NCBI GenBank assembly: GCA_002347025.1
Contig: DEAE01000029.1
Span: 1-64,000, forward strand
Source of the DNA: Acidobacteria bacterium UBA2990
GTDB lineage: Bacteria; Acidobacteriota; Vicinamibacteria; Vicinamibacterales; UBA8438
Direction: 5' to 3'
DNA length: 64,000 nt
Position numbers and translations under genes: made by a program. The notes under the pieces were generated by a model. The model worked only from the letters and a program-made list of their open reading frames with translations. It had not been told where the DNA came from and ran no database searches. This document shows, one piece after another, positions 1 to 8,704 of the stretch; the first letter of the stretch is position 1; each line of letters begins with the position of its first letter.

Positions 1-225
1 GCGGCGCTGTCTGACGATCAGGGGCTCTATAATACCCTTCTCGGCGATTGAGGCCATTAGTTCCGACAGATCCCCGAGCACTTGTCGTGGCTGGTCCGGG
101 TTGGGGTCCACTTGTTCTATAGGAACCATGCGTCCTATCGGAGCCCCTGAAGATGCAGCCAGAGCTTCAACGTAATGTTCGTCATGACGCATAGACACAG
201 CGCTGGGAAGTCCTCGTCTAGGCAC
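1..225 (-). CDS. parB: ParB/Spo0J chromosome-partitioning protein, N-terminal part (cut by window edge)
   Basis: The frame opens with GTG at 225 and runs off the window at base 1, giving 75 codons. After a basic N-terminal tail the translation has the typical start of the ParB domain: a P-I-E-Q-V-D-P-N-P-D-Q-P-R segment followed by LSELMASIAEKGIIEPLIVR. In this family that region binds CTP and precedes the helix-turn-helix that recognises parS. The start overlaps the parA stop by 8 bases, which is the normal parA-parB translational coupling. ParB loads on parS and works with ParA to segregate the replication origin. The helix-turn-helix and dimerisation domains lie outside the window. The identity is secure from the motif and the operon partner; the GTG start is chosen for the overlap. 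Confidence 0.88.
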   Translation of the reverse strand, partial: MPRRGLPSAVSMRHDEHYVEALAASSGAPIGRMVPIEQVDPNPDQPRQVLGDLSELMASIAEKGIIEPLIVRQRR

Positions 226-976
226 GGTCAATAACCTCTTCGCATAAACTGTAGTAATCGGACGCGCCTTTTGAGTCTGGCGCGAATGAAAAGATGGATT
301 CTCGATAAGCCGGGCTTTCCTCCAGTCGGACGTTCTTGGAAATCACAGTTTTAAATACTTTGTTGCCGAACACCTTGTTGATCTGGGTTTGAATGTCTCG
401 TCCCAGGGACGTCCTTCGGTCGTGCATGGTGATCAAGACACCTATCATCTCTAGGCTGGGGTTGGCCCGGCCACGCACTTTTTCAATGGTCTCAAGCAGG
501 TCATCGGTGCCTTCAAGGGCAAAGTAAGATGACTGGATAGGGATCAGTAGATGGGAGGCAGCAACAAGAGCATTGACGGTCAGGAGTCCAAGCGTTGGCG
601 GGCAGTCAATGACGATGTAAGGGTAATCGCTGAGAAGAGGGTTCAGGAGATCCTTGAGTTTAAAGTGCGCGTCCAGTTCACCGATTAACCTAGCTTCAAG
701 TTTGGCAAGAGAAATCTGGGACGGAGCCACTGAGAGGTTTGCTTGCTGTTTGGCTGGGAGCACTACGTCGACCAGACTGCAGTCGGGGTCAGCGAAGGCA
801 TCATAGACAGATTTTGAAATAATGCCTCGGTCTAGGAATGACAGGGTGCTGTTTCCCTGAGGATCGAGGTCGATGAGTAGGGTTTTCTCACCGCGGAGCG
901 ACAAGGCGGCAGCCAAATTAATGGCGGTGGTTGTCTTGCCAACGCCGCCCTTCTGATTGGCGATTGCGACAATCAT
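218..976 (-). CDS. parA: ParA/Soj chromosome-partitioning ATPase
   Basis: This 252-residue protein has the deviant Walker A motif KGGVGKTT at residues 9-16, followed by the Walker A' (LIDLDPQGN) and Walker B (YIVIDCPP) motifs of the ParA/MinD family. Length and motif order match chromosomal Soj-type ParA, which lacks the N-terminal DNA-binding domain of plasmid P1-type ParA. ATP-bound ParA dimers coat the nucleoid and are removed by ParB-parS complexes, which moves the origin regions apart. The gene overlaps parB by 8 bases. About 220 bases lie between it and the upstream DUF151 gene, so it probably has its own promoter. No consensus parS palindrome was seen in the window. Confidence 0.96.
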   Translation of the reverse strand: MIVAIANQKGGVGKTTTAINLAAALSLRGEKTLLIDLDPQGNSTLSFLDRGIISKSVYDAFADPDCSLVDVVLPAKQQANLSVAPSQISLAKLEARLIGELDAHFKLKDLLNPLLSDYPYIVIDCPPTLGLLTVNALVAASHLLIPIQSSYFALEGTDDLLETIEKVRGRANPSLEMIGVLITMHDRRTSLGRDIQTQINKVFGNKVFKTVISKNVRLEESPAYRESIFSFAPDSKGASDYYSLCEEVIDRA

Positions 977-1195
977 AACCTAGTCAGGGTCTTTCAAGTG
1001 CAAGGTAGATGTTACTTTCGGTAGTTGAACCAATATGGACACTTCAATTGCCGACATTCCAACTGGATTAGCCAGTCGGTGACGTTTGCAGGCTTCTGTT
1101 CTTGAGACCGTGTTGATTGCAGCCAAGGTATAGTTGCAATTGTAAGGAGCTAATGCATGACTGTCAAGGTGTTGGGGTCTGCTATCGTTATACCA

Positions 1196-1681
1196 CTACA
1201 TTTTGTATTTGCCCAGTTCCTCTGAGTCGAGGTTCTCTAGCCATTTCTGGAGGCGTTCTGAGTCGCCTTCCGCAGGCTTGCCCTCCAGGGATTTTGCCTT
1301 TTCAATGACAGTCTCTTCGGCGAAGATCGGGGCTTTCGCTCTCAGTGCTAGCGCGATCGCGTCGCTTGGTCTAGCATCGATCACTACAGGTTTGTCTGCT
1401 ACCCGAAGGTGAATGGTGGCATAAAAAGTACTTTCTTTGACATCGCTCACGACAACCTTTGTTACCTCACCCCTAAGGTCCTGAATCACATTTCGGAGAA
1501 GGTCGTGGGTCATGGGGCGAGGCGATGGCACATTCTCGATTTGTAGCGCTATCGAATTTGCCTCGAAGATCCCGACCCAGATGGGCAGGACTCGTTCTCC
1601 ATTCGGGTCGTGGAGCATCACAATTGGCATATTTGTGAGGGGGTCCACCATGAGGCCCCTGATCGACATTTCGACTTCCAT
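1196..1681 (-). CDS. DUF151 bifunctional nuclease-family protein
   Basis: The 161-residue protein has the DUF151 pattern: an N-terminal strand (MSIRGLMVDPLTNMPIVML), the segment LPIWVGIFEANSIAL, and the diagnostic VIDARPSDAIALALR near residue 105. Family members are reported as bifunctional DNase/RNase proteins, and in many bacteria the gene follows miaB. Here the start is only 17 bases after the miaB stop, so the two are almost certainly co-transcribed. The C-terminal tail (about residues 125-161) is charged, as is usual. An internal ATG at 1669 (MSIRG) is an alternative start. The family is certain; the physiological substrate is not known. Confidence 0.9.
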   Translation of the reverse strand: MEVEMSIRGLMVDPLTNMPIVMLHDPNGERVLPIWVGIFEANSIALQIENVPSPRPMTHDLLRNVIQDLRGEVTKVVVSDVKESTFYATIHLRVADKPVVIDARPSDAIALALRAKAPIFAEETVIEKAKSLEGKPAEGDSERLQKWLENLDSEELGKYKM

Positions 1682-1698
1682 CAGCTAAGACCCTTTCA

Positions 1699-3075
1699 TC
1701 AACGTGAATGAACCTGAATTGCTTCCGCTGGGGTGGCGGTTTTCCTAACTGTTGTTGTGCCTTGAACTAGTTGACCGTAAAGGCTGAATGGACCGCTTTT
1801 GGTGATTTTCACTTTAGCGAAGCATCCTAGTATGTCCTTCGGAGCTGCGAAGTTCACGACCGTGTTTCCGCTGGTTCTTCCTGCCAACTCTGAGTCTCTT
1901 CTGCGACTGGTGGAGTCCACCAAAACTTCAACAGTGGAACCTATCGACCGACTGTGAATATCGGCTTGGAGTTCTTTCTGCAGCCCTTGGAGAGAGACGA
2001 TGCGGCGAGTTTTCTCTTTAGCTGTTACGTCGTCTTGCAGTCTCTTTGAAGCGAGGGTGTTGGGCCGCTCCGAATACTTGAAGGAAAACATACTGTGGTA
2101 GCGAACCGCCCTAGTCAGACTGAGCGTTTCCTCAAAATCTTTCACGGTTTCACCCGGAAAGCCGACAATGACATCGGTCGAAATCGCGATGTCTGGAATG
2201 GCTTCCCTAATGTTGTCGACAAGGTCCAAGTATTCTTCCCTGGTGTGACGCCGTCGCATTCGAGTGAGTACTGTGGTTGACCCGGATTGGACGGGCAAGT
2301 GTAGGTGGCGGCAGACTTTCGGAAGGTCTCGCATGCTGGCGATCATTCGGGGGGTGACATGCCTAGGGTGGGGGCTCGAAAATCGAATGCGTTCAACCCC
2401 AGGTACTTCATGTACCAATTCAAGTAGCGAGGAGAAGTCACATCCGGCTATGTCTGGGGCTTGGTAGTGGTTCACGATTTGCCCAAGTAGGTGAATCTCT
2501 CGGTGGCCTTCCCGGGCGGCGATACCCACCTCTTTAACGATTTCATGTGCCGGTCGCATGCGTTCGTGTCCACGTGTATACGGAACAACGCAGAAGGTGC
2601 AAAAATCATTGCAGCCTTCTATGACCGTGACGCTGGCCTTGACAGGGTCGTGCCGGCGTGCGACACCAAGTGGAAATGAAACATTGTCGTAGGGGTTAAT
2701 GTCGACTCGCTCTGGAGTTCCCTGTGCCAGGCTGTCAACCATTGCCGGCAACCGGCTCAATGCCTGAGTGCCGACGACCAAGTCTACGTCTTGTCCCCTT
2801 TTTAATAGAGCCTCTCCTTCTTGTTGGGCAACGCAGCCTGTGACGGCAACGATAGGTTTCTGTCCTGATGGACCCACTGGGAGCATTCCCAATTCGGTGT
2901 AGAGGCGCTCTTCAGCGCGTTCCCGCACACTACACGTGTTTATCACGATCAGATCGGCGTCCTCCGGTTGACTTGTAGCCTCATACCCAGCCTGGTCTAG
3001 GAGGCCGCCTAGGCGTTCTGAGTCATGGACATTCATCTGACAACCGAAAGTGTCGATGTAATACTTCTTGGGCAC
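1699..3075 (-). CDS. miaB: tRNA-2-methylthio-N6-dimethylallyladenosine synthase MiaB
   Basis: This 458-residue radical-SAM methylthiotransferase adds a methylthio group to i6A37 of tRNAs that read codons starting with U. The N-terminal UPF0004 domain carries the three cysteines of the auxiliary 4Fe-4S cluster (C12, C48, C81). The radical-SAM domain has C155-x3-C159-x2-C162 in GCNDFCTFC. A TRAM domain follows at about residues 375-440. All six cluster ligands are present. MiaB is preferred over RimO or MtaB because of the DTFGCQMN start and the GCNDFCTFCVVPYTRG motif. The gene lies 44 bases downstream of recN and leads into the DUF151 gene, so recN-miaB-DUF151 may form one transcript. Confidence 0.96.
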   Translation of the reverse strand: MPKKYYIDTFGCQMNVHDSERLGGLLDQAGYEATSQPEDADLIVINTCSVRERAEERLYTELGMLPVGPSGQKPIVAVTGCVAQQEGEALLKRGQDVDLVVGTQALSRLPAMVDSLAQGTPERVDINPYDNVSFPLGVARRHDPVKASVTVIEGCNDFCTFCVVPYTRGHERMRPAHEIVKEVGIAAREGHREIHLLGQIVNHYQAPDIAGCDFSSLLELVHEVPGVERIRFSSPHPRHVTPRMIASMRDLPKVCRHLHLPVQSGSTTVLTRMRRRHTREEYLDLVDNIREAIPDIAISTDVIVGFPGETVKDFEETLSLTRAVRYHSMFSFKYSERPNTLASKRLQDDVTAKEKTRRIVSLQGLQKELQADIHSRSIGSTVEVLVDSTSRRRDSELAGRTSGNTVVNFAAPKDILGCFAKVKITKSGPFSLYGQLVQGTTTVRKTATPAEAIQVHSR

Positions 3076-3119
3076 AGCCAGGTATCCTCTAATTCTTCAC
3101 TATAACCCGTTTCCAAGTG

Positions 3120-4784
3120 TCAATGTTCGGGGGCTTTGTCTGAACGGTCCTGAGAGCGTTTGTCTTCGTGCGACAGGAGTTCCCTGGCGGTCTGAAGCAG
3201 GTTTTCCGAGACGTGGGTTCCCGTCATCATTCGTGCGATTTCCGATGCACGTGCGTCGTCCTTGAGTTTGTCGACTACGGTAGTGGTTCTTCCACGGTGT
3301 ACCGACTTGGTCACCTTGTGATGGCTATTTCCGTAAGCTGCTATCTGGGGTAGATGGGTGACGCAGATGACCTGGAAATGGCGAGCCAGATCATTGAGCT
3401 TAGCACCTACCCGCTCGGCAGCCTTACCGCCGATACCGGCATCTACTTCGTCGAAGACCAGAGTTCGGCCTTCGTCTTCGGTAGAGGTCACAGTTCGAAT
3501 GGCTAGCATGACCCGAGAAAGTTCGCCTCCAGAAGCAATGCGGGCCAATGGGCGGAGATTCTCGCCTGGATTGGCGGAAAAATAGAACTCTGCTTGGTCA
3601 ACGCCCTTTTCAGTCCAACTGGATTCCTCGCATCCGTTCGTTCCAAAGACCACATCAAAGCGCGGGTGTGCCATTGCAAGGCTAGTCAGGCTTTTCTCGA
3701 GCGCCTTGGTTAACTGGGGGGCCTGGGCATGCCGTTTGTTTGAGAGCTTGGTGGCTGCCTCTAGGTAGGCCTCCCGAGCGGATGAAGCTTTCGCTATGAC
3801 TGCATCTAGATTGGCCCCGTGGGCGAGTTGTTCTAACTTTGCAGCGAGCTCGCTTCGATGAGTAGAAATGTCGGCTAGGGAGAGCCCATATCGCCGCTTT
3901 AGGCGTTCAAGTTTAGCCAGCCGGTCTTCCACTGTTTGTAATCGTTCTGGGGATGCGTCGATGTTTTCGATGTGGCCTCGCAAGGCATAGGCAAGATCCT
4001 GCAGTTGTGACACGATTGTGGGCCTTGTTTCGAGGTGGGCTGCAAAAGATGGATCGATCTCAGCTAGTTCCTCTACTTTCTTCCAAATGCCATCAAGGGT
4101 GTCTAGGACTGCATAATCCCCTTCGTAGAGTTCGTTGTAACTTTCAGCGGACAACAATTGGAGTCTGCCTGCGTGTGCAAGAACCTGCCGCTGGGCTTGG
4201 AGCAGCGTGTCTTCGTTTTCTCCTGGGTCCACTTCCTCAATCTGTTCCAGCTGAAGTGATAATGTATCAATTTGCTCGGATCGGGTTGCGTCCTCTGCTC
4301 GGGCCTTCTCTAATAGGTTGTTGGCCTGCCGCCAGCTGGTAAAAGATTCGCTGACCTTTTGTCGTAGAGAAGCGAAGCCTCCGTGCTGGTCCAGCATCTC
4401 AAGATGGCTACTGGAATCCAGTAGGACTTGGTGTTCATGCTGGCCGTGGAGGTCAAGCAAGGATGCACCAACCTCTCGAAGTTTCGCAGTCTGGACTAAC
4501 TGGTCATCAACGAAGGCCCGGCTGCGGCCCTGGGCTGACACTTCGCGACGCAGTAGTTGTTCCCTGCCGTCCTTCGTTTCAATGATTGCTTCGATGACAG
4601 CTCGGTCGGCCCCGGTTCGGACCAAGTTAGCAGACGCTCGGGCGCCTCGGAGCAGGCTAAGGGCACCAATGACAATAGACTTTCCCGCTCCTGTTTCCCC
4701 CGTAAGAATGGTCAGGCCTGCTTGAAGTTCCAGTTCTAGCTTGTCTATTACGGCTAGATCGCGAATGCGCAGGAAACGTATCAT
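3120..4784 (-). CDS. recN: DNA repair protein RecN (SMC-like ATPase)
   Basis: The 554-residue protein begins with MIRFLRIRDLAVIDKLELEL and has Walker A GETGAGKS at residues 29-36. The middle is long, charged and coiled-coil rich (about 150-370). The C-terminal half holds the ABC signature LRPLARIASGGELSRVMLA, Walker B LVFDEVDAGIGG and the switch histidine in VICVTHLPQIAA. This is the full RecN architecture. RecN is a cohesin-like factor that keeps broken DNA ends and sister chromatids together during RecA-dependent double-strand break repair. The basic C-terminal tail is normal. No obvious LexA box was seen in the about 60 bases upstream. Confidence 0.96.
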   Translation of the reverse strand: MIRFLRIRDLAVIDKLELELQAGLTILTGETGAGKSIVIGALSLLRGARASANLVRTGADRAVIEAIIETKDGREQLLRREVSAQGRSRAFVDDQLVQTAKLREVGASLLDLHGQHEHQVLLDSSSHLEMLDQHGGFASLRQKVSESFTSWRQANNLLEKARAEDATRSEQIDTLSLQLEQIEEVDPGENEDTLLQAQRQVLAHAGRLQLLSAESYNELYEGDYAVLDTLDGIWKKVEELAEIDPSFAAHLETRPTIVSQLQDLAYALRGHIENIDASPERLQTVEDRLAKLERLKRRYGLSLADISTHRSELAAKLEQLAHGANLDAVIAKASSAREAYLEAATKLSNKRHAQAPQLTKALEKSLTSLAMAHPRFDVVFGTNGCEESSWTEKGVDQAEFYFSANPGENLRPLARIASGGELSRVMLAIRTVTSTEDEGRTLVFDEVDAGIGGKAAERVGAKLNDLARHFQVICVTHLPQIAAYGNSHHKVTKSVHRGRTTTVVDKLKDDARASEIARMMTGTHVSENLLQTARELLSHEDKRSQDRSDKAPEH

Positions 4785-5099
4785 GGCAGTTCAGATGCCT
4801 TCTCCCAATTGGCCCGAGTCATGGTAACATTGGATCGCTAATTTGACAGCCGTTCTTTGCCCATGCTAAAATGCGTCCCCTGCGCTTCTCCCAGCGGCGC
4901 TTGTTTGGGCGAGCGGGATGTTTCTGCTCTCCTTGGACTGTTACCCATGCCGCCCGGCGGCGCACTGGGTTGCAGTGTTATGGTGTTAGGTGCTGGTGGG
5001 TTTGGCTGTTTCATCGCGTGAGTATTGCTCCCTGCCTCCTTCCAGCCCGTATTGATTTAATTTTCTTGACGTCCGCCGAAGAATGCCAGTTTTCCGGCT
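4785..5099. other. Divergent recN/tolQ intergenic region with a long tolQ leader
   Basis: These 315 bases separate recN (minus) from tolQ (plus). The plus-strand promoter at 4843-4872 predicts a start of transcription near 4880, so about 220 bases of untranslated leader precede tolQ. The leader is GC-rich with T-rich stretches near its end. An 80-codon reading frame at 4871-5113 was judged spurious, because it resembles no known family and has arginine/cysteine-rich random composition. I do not recognise a known riboswitch or structured RNA here. Confidence 0.4.
4843..4872 (+). promoter_or_regulatory. Sigma-70-type promoter upstream of the Tol-Pal operon
   Basis: A perfect -35 hexamer TTGACA at 4843-4848 is followed after 18 bases by TAAAAT at 4867-4872, a one-mismatch -10. 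Transcription would start near 4879-4880 and read into tolQ. It is the best promoter match seen in this divergent region. Inferred from sequence only. Confidence 0.6.
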
Positions 5100-5867
5100 A
5101 TGGCGTCCGTTAATAGCGGAGGGAACGTGGCCACCCTTGATTATTTCGCCATTGCCCTGCAGGCCCAGGTCTTGGCTGAGGCTGACAGTGGCCTTGATGG
5201 AGGGGTTTTCGAGTGGATTGCCCAATCAAGTGCACTATCTAAACTAGTGCTGCTTATCCTGATAGCCTTTTCTGTTCTGTCTTGGGCGATACTCCTGCAA
5301 AAAATCTGGCACTTTCGCATATCAGAAAGTCAAACCTCAAGTTTTCTCGAAGTCTTTCGTCGTAGTAAAAAATTCTCAGAAGTACAGTCGGTTTGCCAGT
5401 CTCTGAGCCGGAGCCCACTTGTCGGTGTGTTTCAGGCGGGTTATGCCGAGCTAAACGCACAGTTGCGTCAGGTGGATGGAGACGAGCAGGGACGGCCGAT
5501 GTTGAGAAGCTTTGACGCTTTAGACCGAGCGCTTATACGGGCTTCGGCTACAGAGGCTAATAAATTGGAACACCGTGTGCATCTTCTAGCGACGACAGCG
5601 AGCATTACCCCCTTTATCGGTCTCTTTGGCACCGTGATGGGGATTGTTTCGGCCTTTCAGGGAATCGCAGGGACGGGTTCGACGAATTTGACGGTTGTCG
5701 CTCCAGGTATTGCCGAAGCGCTCATTGCCACAGCGGCTGGTTTAGCCGCGGCGATACCGGCTGTATATTTTTATAATCACTTAACGAACCGAGTTAAGCT
5801 TTTTCTTTCGGCGATGGACGACTTTTCTCTCGAGTTTCTGAGCATCGCTGAGAGGAATTTTACGTAG
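5100..5867 (+). CDS. tolQ: Tol-Pal proton channel subunit TolQ (MotA/TolQ/ExbB family)
   Basis: The 255-residue inner-membrane protein has three predicted membrane segments: about residues 43-66, 160-185 and 198-225. The last two carry the conserved MotA/TolQ/ExbB channel block (TPFIGLFGTVMGIVSAFQGI and APGIAEALIATAAGLAAAIPAV). With TolR it forms the proton channel that energises TolA and constriction of the outer membrane at division. The tolR, tolA/tonB, tolB, pal and cpoB genes that follow identify it as TolQ rather than ExbB. No strong ribosome-binding site precedes ATG 5100. A GTG at 5127 has GGAGGG too close upstream, so the start is uncertain by about 9 codons. Confidence 0.93.
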   Translation: MASVNSGGNVATLDYFAIALQAQVLAEADSGLDGGVFEWIAQSSALSKLVLLILIAFSVLSWAILLQKIWHFRISESQTSSFLEVFRRSKKFSEVQSVCQSLSRSPLVGVFQAGYAELNAQLRQVDGDEQGRPMLRSFDALDRALIRASATEANKLEHRVHLLATTASITPFIGLFGTVMGIVSAFQGIAGTGSTNLTVVAPGIAEALIATAAGLAAAIPAVYFYNHLTNRVKLFLSAMDDFSLEFLSIAERNFT

Positions 5868-5903
5868 ACCCTGCTCCAGCTGGAGACCCGGACGAGGTGT
5901 TGG

Positions 5904-6374
5904 ATGCCAAAGATTCAAGAGAACGGTTCAGAAAGTGCATTCGGTCGAAAGCGTAGGGGGCACCGGCGAGTTGCAACTTCACTGTCCGAGATCAATGTGA
6001 TTCCGCTTGTGGATGTGATGCTTGTCCTGTTGATCATCTTTATGGTTGCGGCCCCGATGATGCAGAGGGGGCTGGATGTTAGTTTGCCAGTTGCTCGTCG
6101 TGCCGACCAGTTGCTAGCTGAGAGATTGTTCGTGACCATTCCTGTTTCTTTCCGTTCAGACCGGATTGTTCAAGTCGGCGATGAACCTGTGGGAGTTGAC
6201 GTGCTTGATGAACGCATGCGCCAAGAGCTTGCCAATCAGGCAGATAGAAATATTTTCGTGAGGGGGGATCGAGAAATTACCTTTCAGGAGTTGATGTCCG
6301 TAATCGACGAACTGAAAGCAGGTGGTGTCCAGAATGTTGGGTTAGTCACGGAGTTCCTGCCGGAGTCCCAATAA
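5904..6374 (+). CDS. tolR: Tol-Pal proton channel subunit TolR (ExbD/TolR family)
   Basis: The 156-residue protein has a basic cytoplasmic N-terminus (about residues 14-24) and one membrane segment at about 31-51 starting NVIPLVDVMLVLLIIFMVAA. D37 in that segment corresponds to the essential proton-carrying aspartate of ExbD/TolR. The periplasmic domain ends with the typical GGVQNVGLVTE block. It starts 36 bases after tolQ and ends 5 bases before the next gene. Each copy of this operon pairs TolR dimers with TolQ pentamers. The identity is secure. Confidence 0.93.
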   Translation: MPKIQENGSESAFGRKRRGHRRVATSLSEINVIPLVDVMLVLLIIFMVAAPMMQRGLDVSLPVARRADQLLAERLFVTIPVSFRSDRIVQVGDEPVGVDVLDERMRQELANQADRNIFVRGDREITFQELMSVIDELKAGGVQNVGLVTEFLPESQ

Positions 6375-6379
6375 GAGCC

Positions 6380-7162
6380 ATGAACCCGTTTGCACCCATC
6401 CTTCGAGCCGGCCAGCCTGATGATTTGCTCAGGACGTGCTTGATCTCTTTAGCTGGTCACCTGATTCTCATGGTGGCTATCTTCCTATTTCCATCAGGTT
6501 TCTTAGGTGGTATCGATGGTTTGGTCAGCGCGGAAGTAATGACCATCAGCTTGGGTGGGCCCGCAGGCCCTACTTCAGGAGGACAGACGGCGCTAGCGGC
6601 GAGGCCCGTCCAGGAACTTTTACCTTTAGACGAAGTTGACCAGGCCCAATGGATTCAACCTCCCGTTGAAGCGCCGCCGGAAATGGTTCTGCCTGTTCCA
6701 GAGGCACCACGACGCGTGGAGCGTGATGTCTCCGTGGAATCTGCCCCAGAGGAATCTCGAGGAAGGACCCCCACTCGGGGTGCGATGCTTCGGGAAGGAA
6801 CTGCGCTGGCCGATACGGGAGTTGAGAGTCTTGGTTTAGGGCTTTCCGCTGGAGGCCTCGGTGGCGGCGGCTATCTTGATGTGGGTGATTTTTGTTGTCC
6901 TGAGTACCTCAGTGTCATGGTCGAGTTAATCCGTCGACGCTGGAACAATCAGCAGAGGGTGGCGGGTCAGGTGATGATGAAATTCACGATACAGCGCGAC
7001 GGTCGAATTACTGATGTGATGAAAGAGACAAGCAGTGGCTATTTTGCTCTCGACCAGAGCGCTGAACGGGCCCTAATGTTGATATCCCAATTGCCTCAAT
7101 TGCCCACTCCATTTCCTGATGACAGCCTAACGGTGCACTTAAATTTTCAGTACCAGCCATGA
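6380..7162 (+). CDS. TolA/TonB-like energy-transducing protein
   Basis: The 260-residue protein has one N-terminal membrane segment (about residues 18-42, LISLAGHLILMVAIFLF). A proline- and glutamate-rich periplasmic spacer follows (about 70-130) and includes a GLGLSAGGLGGGG stretch. A TonB-type C-terminal domain spans about 170-258, with the segment VAGQVMMKFTIQRDGRITDV. Position in the operon says it plays the TolA role, linking TolQR to TolB-Pal. The C-terminal domain is of the TonB family rather than the classical long helical TolA, which is common outside Proteobacteria. The start is 5 bases after tolR, implying translational coupling. Confidence 0.85.
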   Translation: MNPFAPILRAGQPDDLLRTCLISLAGHLILMVAIFLFPSGFLGGIDGLVSAEVMTISLGGPAGPTSGGQTALAARPVQELLPLDEVDQAQWIQPPVEAPPEMVLPVPEAPRRVERDVSVESAPEESRGRTPTRGAMLREGTALADTGVESLGLGLSAGGLGGGGYLDVGDFCCPEYLSVMVELIRRRWNNQQRVAGQVMMKFTIQRDGRITDVMKETSSGYFALDQSAERALMLISQLPQLPTPFPDDSLTVHLNFQYQP

Positions 7163-7267
7163 GTTGTTTGTCATGGGTAAATGATTGCGAGGTTCCTGTA
7201 TTGACGCTGTCTATAGTTGAGTGATGTAGCAACGGTAAATACGACCTCAAAGGCAGGAGTTCTCATT

Positions 7268-8638
7268 TTGACCAAGATTTCACGCCGTGTTTTTGTGACA
7301 GCATTCACCGGGGTTGTAGTGGCTGCGGTCGTCATGACGGCATTCGGCAGCGTATCCCTCCAGCAGGATGAAGTTAGTTTGATTATTGGGGACAGTATAG
7401 GGGCGCAACCAAGTTTCGCGGTTCCGGATTGTCTGGCCCTCACGCGTGATACGGCCACAACTGACGCTGCCACGGTGATTGCCGAAGTGCTGTGGAACGA
7501 TCTGGACTTTGAGGGTGAGTTCAGACTGATTCCTCGTGACGTGTACGGCACGATTCCTTCCGCTCGTTCGATCATAGATCTACCGTTTGATCGATGGCAG
7601 GAGTTGGGGGCTGATGGAGTTGTCAGTTGTACCGTCGCCGCAGTTGGTGATGGTCAGATCGAAGTTTCGGCTAGGCTGTTTTCTGTCAGATCCCTTGAAT
7701 CTGCCTTCGGTGTTGTTTACACAGGCTCAAACCGCAATCTTCGGGCGTACGCCCATCAGTTAGCAGATGAGATCCACCGCACCCAGCGAGGGCTGCAGGG
7801 GGTTGCTCGAACTCGCTTGGCTTTCGTGTCGGATAGAGATAGCCAGACAGTGTTGGGTTTAGTTGAGAATAGACCCGTGAAGGAGATTTATCTGGCTGAC
7901 TACGATGGAGCTAATGTGGGTCGAGTGACCGCTAACCGAGGCCTTAACACGAACCCTGCTTGGTCTTCAGACGGACGCTCGATAGCGTACACGTCCTGGC
8001 TTTCCGGTTTTCCGGACGTTTCGATTTCTCATATCTTTGAGGGGCGATTGAGTAACCCCATGTCTGGAAATAGTCGGGAACAGAATTTCTTGCCGGCGTT
8101 TTCACCGGACGGGCGTATGATTGCGTTTAATTCGAGCCGTGACGCCAATAATGATATCTACGTGGCAAACGTTGATGGAAGTGGGCTGCGACGCCTAACA
8201 AACAACCCAGCAATCGACACCAGCCCCACTTGGTCCCCAAATAGTCAGCAAATTGCATTCACATCAGACCGAACAGGCACCCCTCAGATTTACGTTATTG
8301 GGGTAGATGGTACCGGTCTTCGCCGGTTAACCTACGAGACTTATTGCGACCGGCCAACATGGTCCCCTCCTCCATTTAACGAGATCGCCTATTCTTCCCG
8401 CACTGGGCCAGGCCATGACATTAAGGTTTTAGATTTAGCAACCAACGAGATTCGGCAGCTTACCTTTGGTCTTGGGACAAACGAAAGCCCGGCTTACTCG
8501 CCCAATGGCCGTCATGTGGCCTTTATGTCGACCCGAGGGAGTGGCTTGAAACAAATCTATACGATAAGACGGGATGGAAATGGCCTTCGTCGAATAACGT
8601 CATCTGGAAATAACGAAATGCCGAGCTGGTCGCGGTAA
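7268..8638 (+). CDS. tolB: Tol-Pal periplasmic beta-propeller protein TolB
   Basis: After a signal peptide (KISRRVFVTAFTGVVVAAVV) comes the TolB N-terminal domain (to about residue 185). Five or six PD40/WD40-like propeller blades follow, each with the pattern SPDGRxIAFxSxRxGxxDIYV then GLRRLT. TolB binds Pal and TolA in the periplasm. The reading frame is open from a TTG at 7217. I prefer TTG 7268 because AGGAG at 7255-7259 lies 8 bases upstream and it places the basic signal-peptide start at the N-terminus. Either way the start is non-ATG. The gene sits between the TonB-like gene and pal, the standard order. Confidence 0.92.
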   Translation: MTKISRRVFVTAFTGVVVAAVVMTAFGSVSLQQDEVSLIIGDSIGAQPSFAVPDCLALTRDTATTDAATVIAEVLWNDLDFEGEFRLIPRDVYGTIPSARSIIDLPFDRWQELGADGVVSCTVAAVGDGQIEVSARLFSVRSLESAFGVVYTGSNRNLRAYAHQLADEIHRTQRGLQGVARTRLAFVSDRDSQTVLGLVENRPVKEIYLADYDGANVGRVTANRGLNTNPAWSSDGRSIAYTSWLSGFPDVSISHIFEGRLSNPMSGNSREQNFLPAFSPDGRMIAFNSSRDANNDIYVANVDGSGLRRLTNNPAIDTSPTWSPNSQQIAFTSDRTGTPQIYVIGVDGTGLRRLTYETYCDRPTWSPPPFNEIAYSSRTGPGHDIKVLDLATNEIRQLTFGLGTNESPAYSPNGRHVAFMSTRGSGLKQIYTIRRDGNGLRRITSSGNNEMPSWSR

Positions 8639-8704
8639 AGACTTTCCCAGTTCGGATGTTATACAAGAAATGGAATACGGTTGGCTCAAGAAAGGAGCGC
8701 GTTG

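Noticed and set aside
3953..4725. Long plus-strand frames inside recN
   Set aside because: They are antisense shadows of a clear RecN; similar shadows inside dnaE, recJ, lptC-lptA, the ankyrin genes and the PQQ dehydrogenase were also dropped.
4871..5113. 80-codon plus-strand frame in the tolQ leader
   Set aside because: Random-looking composition rich in Arg and Cys, no family match, overlaps the tolQ start.
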